From Fibrobacter sp. (GTDB lineage Bacteria > Fibrobacterota > Fibrobacteria > Fibrobacterales > Fibrobacteraceae), in assembly GCA_017412605.1 (NCBI GenBank), contig JAFPWY010000012.1, forward strand, positions 124,001 to 188,000: 64,000 nucleotides of DNA, given 5' to 3'. The notes beneath the pieces are model-generated. The model searched no databases. It saw only the letters and a program-made list of their open reading frames with translations, and was not told where the DNA came from. This document shows, piece after piece, positions 1 through 7,683 of the stretch (position 1 is its first letter; each line of letters opens with the position of its first letter). A program made the position numbers and the translations under genes.

Positions 1-1209
1 CCCGATGACTTGAAGCAGATGGAGGAGGAACTGGTCAAGACGAACCAGCTGAAGGACGAATGCATTGCAAACCAGCTGTACGAAGAGGCTGCAAAGCATC
101 GCGACAAGGCTGAGGAACTGGAAAAGAGCATTGCTGACCGCAAGAGTTCTTTGGCTGAAGATGCCAAGGCCAACACGCCTGTAGTCGACGAAAATGTTAT
201 CCGTGATGTCATCAGCAAGATGACGGGGATTCCCGTGAGCCGCCTTGCTGGTGAGGAAGCGCAGAAACTTTTGCACCTTGGCGAGGAAATCAAGCAGCGC
301 GTCATTGGCCAGGACCAGGCCGTCGATGCGATTGTCAAGTCCATTCGCCGTACCCGAGCCGGAATCCGCAGCAGCAAGCGCCCGATGGGCAGCTTCCTTT
401 TCCTTGGGCCTACAGGTGTGGGCAAGACGGAACTTGCGAAGGTGCTGAGCCTGAGCCTTTTCGGCAGCGAAGATTCCATGATCCGTATCGACATGAGCGA
501 GTACATGGAAAAGCACAGCATCAGCCGCTTGATCGGTGCGCCTCCGGGATATGTGGGCTACGAGGAAGGCGGCGGACAGCTCACCGAGAAGGTGCGCAAG
601 CATCCGTATTCCGTTGTGCTGCTCGACGAAATCGAGAAGGCCCACCCGGACATCTACAACCTTCTGTTGCAGATTCTCGATGACGGCATTTTGACGGACA
701 GCTATGGCCGCAAGATCAACTTCAAGAATACTATCATCATCATGACGAGCAACGCCGGCGCGCGCGAAGTGCGCCACAGCAGTGGTATGGGATTTACCAA
801 GATGGGGGAGACCGACGACTACGACCGCATGGAAGCTGCCATCAGGGACGAAGTCAAGCGCGTGTTCTCTCCGGAATTCCTGAACCGTATCGATGAACAG
901 ATTGTGTTCCGCCCGCTTTCGAAGAAGGACTTGGTCTCGGTGGTGGATATCCAGATGGGGTTCTTGCAGAAGAACATTTCCGATCGCGGCATCCTGCTGG
1001 AAATCAGCCAGGAGGCGAAGGAACTCATTGTGAACCACAATTACGATTCCGCACTGGGTGCTCGTCCCATCCGCCGTTCCATCCAGAGTCTCGTGGAAGA
1101 CGAGATTGCCGAAGGGCTCCTGCTTGGGAAACTCCATGACTTCACGACAATATCCATCGGAGTCGAGGACGGTAAACTCAAGTTCACTTCCGAGGCGCTG
1201 CCCAGTTAG
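1..1209 (+). CDS. clpC: ATP-dependent Clp protease ATPase subunit ClpC, C-terminal part (5' end outside window)
   Basis: The reading frame is open to the left edge, so only the C-terminal part (about 400 residues) is seen. It starts inside a charged helical UVR-like segment (KHRDKAEELEKS), which points to the ClpC type rather than ClpA or ClpB. The second AAA+ domain follows: Walker A GPTGVGKTEL (nt ~408-437), Walker B VVLLDEIEKAHP (nt ~613-648), sensor region MTSNAGARE, and a D2-small domain with the GARPIRRSIQ signature. ClpC is a hexameric unfoldase that feeds substrates to ClpP and works with adaptor proteins in the cytoplasm. No stress-operon neighbours (ctsR, mcsAB) are visible on this side. 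Certainty is high for the family and slightly lower for ClpC versus another Clp. Confidence 0.93.
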   Translation, partial: PDDLKQMEEELVKTNQLKDECIANQLYEEAAKHRDKAEELEKSIADRKSSLAEDAKANTPVVDENVIRDVISKMTGIPVSRLAGEEAQKLLHLGEEIKQRVIGQDQAVDAIVKSIRRTRAGIRSSKRPMGSFLFLGPTGVGKTELAKVLSLSLFGSEDSMIRIDMSEYMEKHSISRLIGAPPGYVGYEEGGGQLTEKVRKHPYSVVLLDEIEKAHPDIYNLLLQILDDGILTDSYGRKINFKNTIIIMTSNAGAREVRHSSGMGFTKMGETDDYDRMEAAIRDEVKRVFSPEFLNRIDEQIVFRPLSKKDLVSVVDIQMGFLQKNISDRGILLEISQEAKELIVNHNYDSALGARPIRRSIQSLVEDEIAEGLLLGKLHDFTTISIGVEDGKLKFTSEALPS

Positions 1210-1217
1210 TTTTTTTC

Positions 1218-1225
1218 TATCTTTG
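1218..1225 (+). promoter_or_regulatory. -10 element TATCTTTG upstream of adk
   Basis: TATCTTTG lies 38 nt before the adk start and matches the TAnnTTTG -10/-7 element of Bacteroidota promoters. The same octamer recurs before several genes here. No clear -35/-33 box is seen. Confidence 0.5.
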
Positions 1226-1263
1226 TTCCCGAATTTCAACAATCAAACCCAAGAGGTCTAACA

Positions 1264-1920
1264 ATGGCTAAAATTCCTGCAGTCCTTATCTTTGGCGCAC
1301 CGGGTTCCGGCAAGGGTACCGTCGGCGCAAAGCTCGCTGCTACCACTTCCCTCAAGCACATTTCCACGGGTGACATCTTCCGTGGCATTGCTCCTTCCAG
1401 CGAATCCGGCAAGCTCCTCGCTTCTTACTCCAGCAAGGGCCTTTTGGTTCCGGACGAAGCCACTGTCGAAATCTTCGGCCGCTTCATTGAAGGCCTCATC
1501 AATACGAACAAGGTAAACCCGGATAAGGACACCCTCCTCCTCGACGGTATTCCCCGCACGGTCGCCCAGGTCAAGCTCATCGAATCCGTTGTCGACGTGA
1601 AGCACATTTTTGTGCTCGACATCAAGGACGAGAAGACCATCGTGGCCCGCCTCCTGAACCGTGCCAAGATCGAAGGCCGCAAGGACGACGCCGACGAAGC
1701 CGTCATCAAGAACCGTCTCAAGGTTTACAAGGAATCTACCGCCAAGGTTCTCGGCAAGTACAGCAAGTCCATCATCAGCCGCATCAACGGCGACAACACC
1801 CCGGACGAAGTCTTCTGCGACACCCTCGCTGCCTACGTGAAGTTCTGCAAGTCTGCTTGCAAGTGCACGAAGGCCTGCAAGAAGGCTCCGGCCAAGAAGA
1901 CTGTTAAAAAAGCCAAGTAA
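1264..1920 (+). CDS. adk: Adenylate kinase with a basic, Cys-containing C-terminal tail
   Basis: Adenylate kinase converts AMP + ATP to 2 ADP in the cytosol. The P-loop GAPGSGKGT is at residues ~11-19, the AMP-binding HISTGDIFRG at ~36-45, and DGIPRT at ~98-103. The LID is the short type (RAKIEGRKDDADEAVIKNRL) with no Cys4 zinc site. Residues ~194-218 form a Lys/Cys-rich tail (KSACKCTKACKKAPAKK) that goes beyond the usual ~190-215 aa kinase fold; its role is unknown. A Shine-Dalgarno AGAGG precedes the ATG. It stands alone between clpC and a lipoprotein gene and ends in a hairpin repeat plus terminator. Confidence 0.92.
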   Translation: MAKIPAVLIFGAPGSGKGTVGAKLAATTSLKHISTGDIFRGIAPSSESGKLLASYSSKGLLVPDEATVEIFGRFIEGLINTNKVNPDKDTLLLDGIPRTVAQVKLIESVVDVKHIFVLDIKDEKTIVARLLNRAKIEGRKDDADEAVIKNRLKVYKESTAKVLGKYSKSIISRINGDNTPDEVFCDTLAAYVKFCKSACKCTKACKKAPAKKTVKKAK

Positions 1921-2005
1921 GGCGTGTGTCGCGACGGCAAGCTAGCTTGCCGGCATGACCGAGCCGATTGGCTTGCGTCACGAAGTGACGCCAGGCCAAG
2001 TAAGG
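1912..2005. repeat. Hairpin element flanked by direct repeats that include the adk stop codon
   Basis: GCCAAGTAAGG occurs at 1912-1922 (last adk codons plus stop) and again at 1995-2005. Between them lie an 18-nt perfect palindrome CGGCAAGCTAGCTTGCCG (1935-1952), the string ATGACCGAGCCG, and a hairpin GCGTCAC-GAA-GTGACGC (1975-1991). The same architecture occurs at 61927-62022. Confidence 0.8.
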
Positions 2006-2054
2006 AGTGCGCCGCACAGGTAAATTTGAGCGGCATCACATCTTTTTGAACTTA

Positions 2055-2082
2055 GCCCCGGCTCGTCCGGGGCCTTTTGTTT
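2055..2082 (+). terminator. Rho-independent terminator after adk
   Basis: Perfect stem GCCCCGG (2055-2061) / CCGGGGC (2067-2073), 5-nt loop, followed by CTTTTGTTT. It lies in the 293-bp gap between adk and the next gene, downstream of the hairpin repeat. Confidence 0.85.
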
Positions 2083-2213
2083 CTAACACTTTACATCGCT
2101 TGCGCGTTGAAAAAAATGTTGTTTTGACTTCAACGGAAATTGGGCGGAAACAGCGCTTATTTTCGGGTATTGAATCCATGAATCTATATTACAAAACAAT
2201 GGAGGATTGTTTC

Positions 2214-4208
2214 ATGAAGTCAATGAAGTGGCCCGTTTTAGCCGTTTCCGCAGTTTTAAGTTTTGTGGCTTGTTCCGAAGAAAGTTCGGTCGCGCAACCC
2301 GGTAATGAAGCTATAAATCCGATAGAGTCGTCGTCTGCTGGTGATAATCTTGGTGGCGACGTTTTAGGCGCTGGAGAGTCTAGCTCCAGCATGGGTGCTT
2401 CTGGCAACGAAACTCCGGCTTCAAGCAATGGTACTCCTGCCGGTAACGTGTCTAGCTCCGGCACTGTAGTTCCTGGCGATGGCGCTTCCAGTTCTAGCAT
2501 GGCGGGCTCCAGTAACCAGACTCCTGACAATGCAGTTTCCAGTTCCAGCGGCATCGTCCCAACCAGTACACCTTCGGGTAACGGTGAAGCCGGCGACGAC
2601 GAGAACGATAACGAAGACGCAAGAACTTTAAACGGAACCCAGATTCTTTTGAAGGTTTCCGGCACCACGGCTACAGTCGAAAACAACAACGGCTGTGTCG
2701 AGGTGGCGGACAAGAGCGCGACGATTACCTGTCCGGGCGCCTACTACGTGACTGGCGAATCCTCTGATTTCCAGGTCGTGGTGAATACCCCGGCTGCCGA
2801 AAACGAAGGTAATACCGGCATCTATCTCCACAATGCAACCCTGAAAAGCTCCAATTCCCCGATTCTCGTGAAGAACGCTGACAAGGCGGTCATCCATCTG
2901 GTCAAGGGAACGACCAACGTTTTGGAAGACGGTAATGGCAGCCATGCGTTTACGAACGTTGGCGGAAAGCCGGATACATCCAAGGCAGTAATCTATGCCA
3001 AGGATGACATGAACATCAAGGGCGCCGGAAAGCTCACAGTCACAAGTAAGTTCAAGAACGGCATCCAGTCCACCAACGATCTCAAGATCAAGAATGGCGA
3101 AATCACCGTCGTCGCACCCGAAAATGCAATCAAGGGCAAGGGTAGCCTCCAGATTTCTGGCGGCACCTTGAATCTCACCGCCCAAAAGGGCGACGGCCTT
3201 GAAAGCGACGAATGCGAGAAGGACAATCGAGATTCCTGCATCAACATCGTCGAAGGCAAGGGCTTTGTTGAAATTAGTGGCGGAAACATCACCATCAAGG
3301 CGGGTGATGACGGTATCCAGGCAACCAATTACATTACTGTTAGCGATTCCACCGTGGAATCGAAAATCAAGGTCGAATCGACCGGCAAGGGCTTTGTCGC
3401 CCGCAAGTATATCGACATCAACGGCGGCACCATCGACGTGAAATCCGATGACGATGGCTTGCATACCCATTGGCAGGTTCGCATGAATGCAGGCAACGTG
3501 ACCATCAATACGAAGGACGACGGCATCCATGCCGATTCCGCCCTGTACCTGAAGGGTTCCACGGTCAACGTCGTTACGGCTTACGAAGGCCTTGAAGCGT
3601 ACAAGATTTTCGCTGAGGGCGGCGTGTCTGCCGTGTTTGCAACAAACGACGGCTGGAATGCTGCGGGCGGCGCCAAGGAAAATGCTGGCGGGTACTCCAT
3701 GTTCAGCGAATCCAGCGGCCACGCCGTGATTAGCGGCGGTCACCACTACATCGCCTCGAAGGGCAACATGATTGACGTGCTCGACGCGAACGGTTCCGCC
3801 AAGATGAGCGGCGGTGTGCTTATCCTCGAGATTACTGGCCAGAGCTACGAAAGCCAGGGTGGCGGCATGGGCATGGGTATGGGCTTTCCGGGCATGGGTG
3901 GCCAGCAGGGCGGCGGCAACGGATGCCCCTCCAACATGGCCGGCGGCCTCATCGACACCGATACTGGTTTCGAAATTACTGGCGGCGTGCTGCTCGCTTT
4001 CGGTGACTACTCGACCGACACTCCGAACTGCGCTTCTGTAAGCTTCACCAGCGACAACTGGTACGGTTCTGACAATGCAGCCTTCAAGCCGGAATACAAA
4101 GGCAGCACCATCTTCTACGGTGGCGACGTGAAGTCCGTGAGCCAGGTGAACACCGCCGGAATGCAGGAATTCAAGTTCCCCAACGGCAAGGTGTACATGT
4201 ACAAGTAA
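2214..4208 (+). CDS. Cthe_2159-type beta-helix carbohydrate-binding lipoprotein
   Basis: The start was set at 2214 because GGAGG lies at 2201-2205 and the frame then gives a lipoprotein signal peptide MKSMKWPVLAVSAVLSFVAC. Residues ~22-140 are a Ser/Gly/Asn-rich linker (repeated SSS and GNETPASS-like stretches). The rest is a right-handed beta-helix-like domain with repeated GG-I-x-I/V-x-A/S-x-D-D-G-I rungs (for example AGDDGIQATN, KDDGIHADS), matching the Cthe_2159/DUF4353 family, whose founder binds cellulose and pectin-like glycans. A Met/Gly-rich loop (GGGMGMGMGFPGMGG) lies near residue ~550. It is likely anchored in the outer membrane and involved in plant-polymer attachment. A paralogue is at 27901-29904. 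A terminator follows. Confidence 0.8.
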   Translation: MKSMKWPVLAVSAVLSFVACSEESSVAQPGNEAINPIESSSAGDNLGGDVLGAGESSSSMGASGNETPASSNGTPAGNVSSSGTVVPGDGASSSSMAGSSNQTPDNAVSSSSGIVPTSTPSGNGEAGDDENDNEDARTLNGTQILLKVSGTTATVENNNGCVEVADKSATITCPGAYYVTGESSDFQVVVNTPAAENEGNTGIYLHNATLKSSNSPILVKNADKAVIHLVKGTTNVLEDGNGSHAFTNVGGKPDTSKAVIYAKDDMNIKGAGKLTVTSKFKNGIQSTNDLKIKNGEITVVAPENAIKGKGSLQISGGTLNLTAQKGDGLESDECEKDNRDSCINIVEGKGFVEISGGNITIKAGDDGIQATNYITVSDSTVESKIKVESTGKGFVARKYIDINGGTIDVKSDDDGLHTHWQVRMNAGNVTINTKDDGIHADSALYLKGSTVNVVTAYEGLEAYKIFAEGGVSAVFATNDGWNAAGGAKENAGGYSMFSESSGHAVISGGHHYIASKGNMIDVLDANGSAKMSGGVLILEITGQSYESQGGGMGMGMGFPGMGGQQGGGNGCPSNMAGGLIDTDTGFEITGGVLLAFGDYSTDTPNCASVSFTSDNWYGSDNAAFKPEYKGSTIFYGGDVKSVSQVNTAGMQEFKFPNGKVYMYK

Positions 4209-4230
4209 GGCTTGCTTGAATCGCTTAAAA

Positions 4231-4262
4231 TGCGGCGCTTGGACGGCGTCGCGTTTTTTTTC
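4231..4262 (+). terminator. Rho-independent terminator after the beta-helix lipoprotein gene
   Basis: Stem GCGGCGC (4233-4239) / GCGTCGC (4247-4253) with one G-U pair, followed by eight T (4255-4262). Confidence 0.8.
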
Positions 4263-4276
4263 TTATACTAAATTTC

Positions 4277-4284
4277 TATCTTTA
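4277..4284 (+). promoter_or_regulatory. -10 element TATCTTTA just before cimA
   Basis: TATCTTTA ends 5 nt before the cimA ATG at 4290, and no Shine-Dalgarno lies between. If active, transcription would start at or next to the ATG. Confidence 0.5.
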
Positions 4285-4289
4285 CGCGC

Positions 4290-6011
4290 ATGAAAGTTTT
4301 TTTATACGACACGACCCTCCGCGACGGTAACCAAGACCGTAAGATAAGCCTTTCTCTCGCCGACAAGTTGCAGATTGCGCGAATTCTTGACCATTTCGGT
4401 TTTGACTACATCGAAGGGGGCTGGCCCAATCCGAGCAACCCGACCGACGAGGAATTCTTCCAGAAGATCAAGGAAGTCAAGCTGAAGCATGCGAAGATTG
4501 CTGCATTCGGTTCCACGCGCCGCCCGAAGGTGCTGCCCGAGAAGGACCCGTTGCTGCAGGCGCTCGTGAAGTCGGGCGCTCCGGTCAAGACGATTTTTGG
4601 AAAGAGCTGGGATTTGCACGTTACGGACGTCATCCGCACGACGCTCGAAGAGAACCTCGACATGATTGAGTCATCCGTCGACTACCTCAAGGACCATTCC
4701 GAAGAGGTGATTTACGATGCGGAACATTTCTTTGACGGTTACAAGGCGAACCCGGAATACGCTCTCGAGACGCTGAAGGCGGCTGAACGCGGCCGCGCGG
4801 ACTTTATCGTGCTTTGCGACACGAACGGCGGCACGATGCCGTGGGAACTCGAGAAGATTGTGAAGGACGTGAAGAAGGTCGTTTCGACGCCTATCGGCAT
4901 CCACGTGCATAACGACGCGGGCCTGGGCGTGTGCAACAGCCTGTTTGCCGTGAAGAGCGGCGCTACCATGGTGCAGGGCGTGGTGAACGGTTACGGCGAG
5001 CGTTGCGGAAATGCGAACCTCACGACGATTGCTGCCGACCTGCATTTCAAGATGGGCGCGAAGTTCTTTGCCGCCAAAAAGATTGCAAGGCTCCGCCAGC
5101 TGAGCAGCAACGTGGACCAGATTGTGAACCTGCCGAGCGACGTGCATGCCCCGTACGTGGGCGATGCGGCGTTTGCGCACAAGGGCGGTGCCCATATCGA
5201 CGGCGTGATGAAGGTCAGCCGTAGTTTCGAGCATATCGACCCGCACGAAGTCGGCAACGACCGCGTGTTCGTCACGAGCGACCAGGCGGGCGGTTCCCTC
5301 GTCGTGGAAAAGCTCAAGGCCATCAAGCCGGGCATCGACAAGAAGGACCCGGTGGTGGGCAAGCTCCTCACGCTCATCAAGGAACGCGAGAACGCCGGCT
5401 GGCACTTTGACAGTGCCGAGGCGAGCTTCAAGCTGCTCGTGTACCGCCACTTGGGCATGGTGCAGGAACCGTTCAAGGTGCTGGGCTACCGCGTGATTGA
5501 AGACAAGACCCCACAGGGCGTGTCCGTTTCGCAGGCGACCGTCAAACTCCAGATTGGTGACAAGATCAGCCATCAGGTGAGCGAAGGCGACGGCCCGGTG
5601 AACGCTCTCGATGCGGCGCTGCGCAAGGCGTTGCTCCCGTTCTTCCCGAACATGGCGAAGGTCAAGCTCGACGACTACAAGGTGCGCGTGCTCGGTTCCA
5701 AGGTGGCATCCGACGCTACCGTGCGCGTGTGGACGACGTTTGGCGACGAGAGGGGCTACTGGAACGTGGTCGGCGTCTCGAGCAACATCATCGAGGCGAG
5801 CTGGATGGCGTTTGTCGACGGCCTGACATACAAGATTCTCGTGGACGAGAAAGTCATCGAAAGTGCGTACAAGCATATCGACGTGAAGCCGGTTGCCACG
5901 AAGGCCGCCGTGAAGGAAGAAGAACCCGCTCCCGAGAAGGCCAAGAAGTTGAGTGCCCGCAAGGTGAGGAACCTTGCCGACATTACCCGTTCTGCGAAGA
6001 AGAGGAAGTAG
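4290..6011 (+). CDS. cimA: (R)-citramalate synthase
   Basis: It condenses pyruvate and acetyl-CoA to citramalate, the threonine-independent entry to isoleucine. The N-terminal TIM barrel opens with YDTTLRDGNQD (residues ~5-15), the DRE-TIM metallolyase signature, and has HVHNDAGLGV with metal-binding His residues at ~205. The C-terminal half matches the LeuA-type regulatory dimer domain (residues ~395-525). Length (573 aa) is slightly above CimA/TIGR00977 proteins because of a charged tail (residues ~535-573, ending ITRSAKKRK). Isopropylmalate synthase is the alternative, but the opening and the NPSNPTDEEFF region fit CimA better. hisD follows after 3 bp, so the two are probably co-transcribed. 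Confidence 0.88.
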   Translation: MKVFLYDTTLRDGNQDRKISLSLADKLQIARILDHFGFDYIEGGWPNPSNPTDEEFFQKIKEVKLKHAKIAAFGSTRRPKVLPEKDPLLQALVKSGAPVKTIFGKSWDLHVTDVIRTTLEENLDMIESSVDYLKDHSEEVIYDAEHFFDGYKANPEYALETLKAAERGRADFIVLCDTNGGTMPWELEKIVKDVKKVVSTPIGIHVHNDAGLGVCNSLFAVKSGATMVQGVVNGYGERCGNANLTTIAADLHFKMGAKFFAAKKIARLRQLSSNVDQIVNLPSDVHAPYVGDAAFAHKGGAHIDGVMKVSRSFEHIDPHEVGNDRVFVTSDQAGGSLVVEKLKAIKPGIDKKDPVVGKLLTLIKERENAGWHFDSAEASFKLLVYRHLGMVQEPFKVLGYRVIEDKTPQGVSVSQATVKLQIGDKISHQVSEGDGPVNALDAALRKALLPFFPNMAKVKLDDYKVRVLGSKVASDATVRVWTTFGDERGYWNVVGVSSNIIEASWMAFVDGLTYKILVDEKVIESAYKHIDVKPVATKAAVKEEEPAPEKAKKLSARKVRNLADITRSAKKRK

Positions 6012-6014
6012 TTT

Positions 6015-7304
6015 ATGCAAATTGTTAAGGTTACTCCGAAATCTGCTGAAATTGAACGCATTTGCGGGCGCGAAGTCGCCCCGAGCAAGGAAATTCACGA
6101 CAAGGTGATGCAGATTCTTGCCGACATCAAGAAGGGCGGAATCGCAAAGGCGACCGAATACGCCCAGAAGTTTGACGGCCTCAAAGGCAAGAACCTCCGC
6201 GTTCCGGCTTCCGCCATCGCGAAGTCTGCTGCCAAGTGCCCGAAGGAACTCCAGAAGGCACTAAAGCAGGCCATCAAGAACGTGCGCGATTTCCATCAGA
6301 ACCAGATGGAAGAATCCTGGCTCATGGAAGGGAAGGACGGCGTGGTTCTCGGCCAGCGTATCCGCCCGATGAAGCGCGTGGGCCTCTACGTGCCGGGCGG
6401 TGCGGGCATCTACCCGAGCACCGTCATCATGAACGCGGTCCCGGCTCTCGTTGCCGGCGTGGAAGACATCGTGGTTGTCACACCCATCAAGGGCGAAATC
6501 AACCGCGCTGTGGCTTTCGTGCTCCAGGAACTCGGCATTGATGAAGTCTACCACATCGGTGGCGCTCAGGCGATTGGCCTGCTTGCCTACGGTGCGAAGG
6601 ATGCGAAGGGCAAGACTGTCGTAGAACGCGTCGACAAGATTGTGGGCCCGGGCAACGTGTTTGCCGCCATCGCCAAGAAGGAAGTCTTCGGCGTCGTGGA
6701 TATCGACATGGTGGCTGGCCCCAGCGAAGTGCTCGTGATGGCTGACAATACTTGCGATCCGGACTTTGTCGCGGCTGACTTGCTCTCTCAGGCGGAACAC
6801 GGTTCCGGCTTCGAGGCTGCCATCTGCATTACCGACAACATGGAAACCGCCCAGATGATTAGCGCCTGTGTGGACATCCAGGTCGAAAATTCCCCGAAGC
6901 GCGAACTCCTCGAGAAGGTGCTCGGCAACTTCGGCCGCATCCTTCTGGTGAAGGACTGGTTCGACGGCGTGGAAATTGCGAACCGCATCGCTCCGGAACA
7001 CTTGGAAGTGATGACTAGCGAAGCCGAATCCATGGCGGCCCAGATCGAGAATGCGGGTGCCGTGTTTATCGGCCCGTGGTCCTCTGAACCGGTGGGCGAC
7101 TACTTCGCGGGCCCGAACCACGTGCTGCCTACGAACGGCACGGGTCGCTTCTTCAGCCCGCTCGGTGTGTACGACTTCCTCAAGCGCATGAGCATCATCC
7201 GCTACAGCGAGAAGGCCATCAAGAAGAACGCGAAGGCCATTGCCGCTGTCGCGAACGAAGAAGGCTTTATCCACCACGCTGCAGCAGTACTCAAGAGACT
7301 GTAG
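6015..7304 (+). CDS. hisD: Histidinol dehydrogenase
   Basis: It catalyses the last two NAD-dependent oxidations of histidine synthesis, L-histidinol to L-histidine, with zinc. Full length (429 aa) with the family signatures: VGLYVPGGAGIYPST near residue 120, GGAQAIGLLAYGA near 185, KIVGPGNVFAA near 210, and DLLSQAEHGSG near 255 that carries the zinc-binding Gln and His. The catalytic Glu-His pair lies in RIAPEHLEV (~325). The Shine-Dalgarno AGAGGAAG overlaps the 3' end of cimA, which supports co-translation. No other his genes are in the window, so it is separated from a his operon. Confidence 0.95.
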   Translation: MQIVKVTPKSAEIERICGREVAPSKEIHDKVMQILADIKKGGIAKATEYAQKFDGLKGKNLRVPASAIAKSAAKCPKELQKALKQAIKNVRDFHQNQMEESWLMEGKDGVVLGQRIRPMKRVGLYVPGGAGIYPSTVIMNAVPALVAGVEDIVVVTPIKGEINRAVAFVLQELGIDEVYHIGGAQAIGLLAYGAKDAKGKTVVERVDKIVGPGNVFAAIAKKEVFGVVDIDMVAGPSEVLVMADNTCDPDFVAADLLSQAEHGSGFEAAICITDNMETAQMISACVDIQVENSPKRELLEKVLGNFGRILLVKDWFDGVEIANRIAPEHLEVMTSEAESMAAQIENAGAVFIGPWSSEPVGDYFAGPNHVLPTNGTGRFFSPLGVYDFLKRMSIIRYSEKAIKKNAKAIAAVANEEGFIHHAAAVLKRL

Positions 7305-7552
7305 TTAGGCACGAGGCTCGAGAATACCTTTGACCACTTAGTGCTTTTATACGATACTTGGTGCTTTAGCACCTTAGTAGAGTTATCCCCTTTGGGGAAG
7401 CACTTATGTGGGCATGGCCCCTTTTGGGGGAGGCTAGAGGCTAGTGAAAAGAATCACGCACTTCGTGCGTCAATATAAGACGGCGAAGCCGTGATATTTC
7501 TCCCTAGTCTCTAGATTCTAGCCCCTAGATCCTCAACTCTCACTTACACAAG

Positions 7553-7580
7553 AAAAGCCCCGCATGCGGGGCTTCTTAAG
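7553..7580. terminator. Probable bidirectional terminator between hisD and typA
   Basis: A perfect palindrome GCCCCGCATGCGGGGC (7557-7572) extended by AA/TT, with a T-rich run on both strands (TTCTTAAGTTTTT to the right, TTTTCT in the minus direction). Confidence 0.75.
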
Positions 7581-7586
7581 TTTTTG

Positions 7587-7623
7587 TAGATTGCTTCGGG
7601 GTTTTCACCCCTCGCAATGACAA
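7587..7623. repeat. Palindromic repeat of the ATTGCTTC...GCAATGACA type
   Basis: On the minus strand it reads TTGTCATTGCGAGGGG, then GTGAAAA, then CCCCGAAGCAATCTA. It is an imperfect inverted repeat resembling the TCATTGCGAGG...GAAGCAATC intergenic palindromes seen in many unrelated bacterial phyla. Confidence 0.6.
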
Positions 7624-7683
7624 TTCCGAGAACCTCCTAGCCTCTAGATTCTAACCTCTAGATCCTAGTCTCTAGCCTCTCAC

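Larger units (their letters stand above)
7305..7683. repeat. Gene-free hairpin- and CTAG-rich intergenic island
   Basis: There is no credible gene in these 379 bp between convergent hisD and typA. They hold short perfect hairpins (GGTGC-TTTA-GCACC 7360-7373, CCCC-TTT-GGGG 7387-7397, CCCC-TTTT-GGGG 7418-7429, ACGCAC-TTC-GTGCGT 7456-7470, ACGGC-GAA-GCCGT 7480-7492). They also hold two copies of a CTAG-dense string (about 7504-7547 and 7637-7687), each ending CTCTCACTTAC. The second copy contains the typA stop codon. Confidence 0.8.

Noticed and set aside
7305-7683. CRISPR-like or tandem-repeat array between hisD and typA
   Set aside because: There is no regular repeat-spacer period and no cas gene; it is a mix of short hairpins and two diverged CTAG strings.
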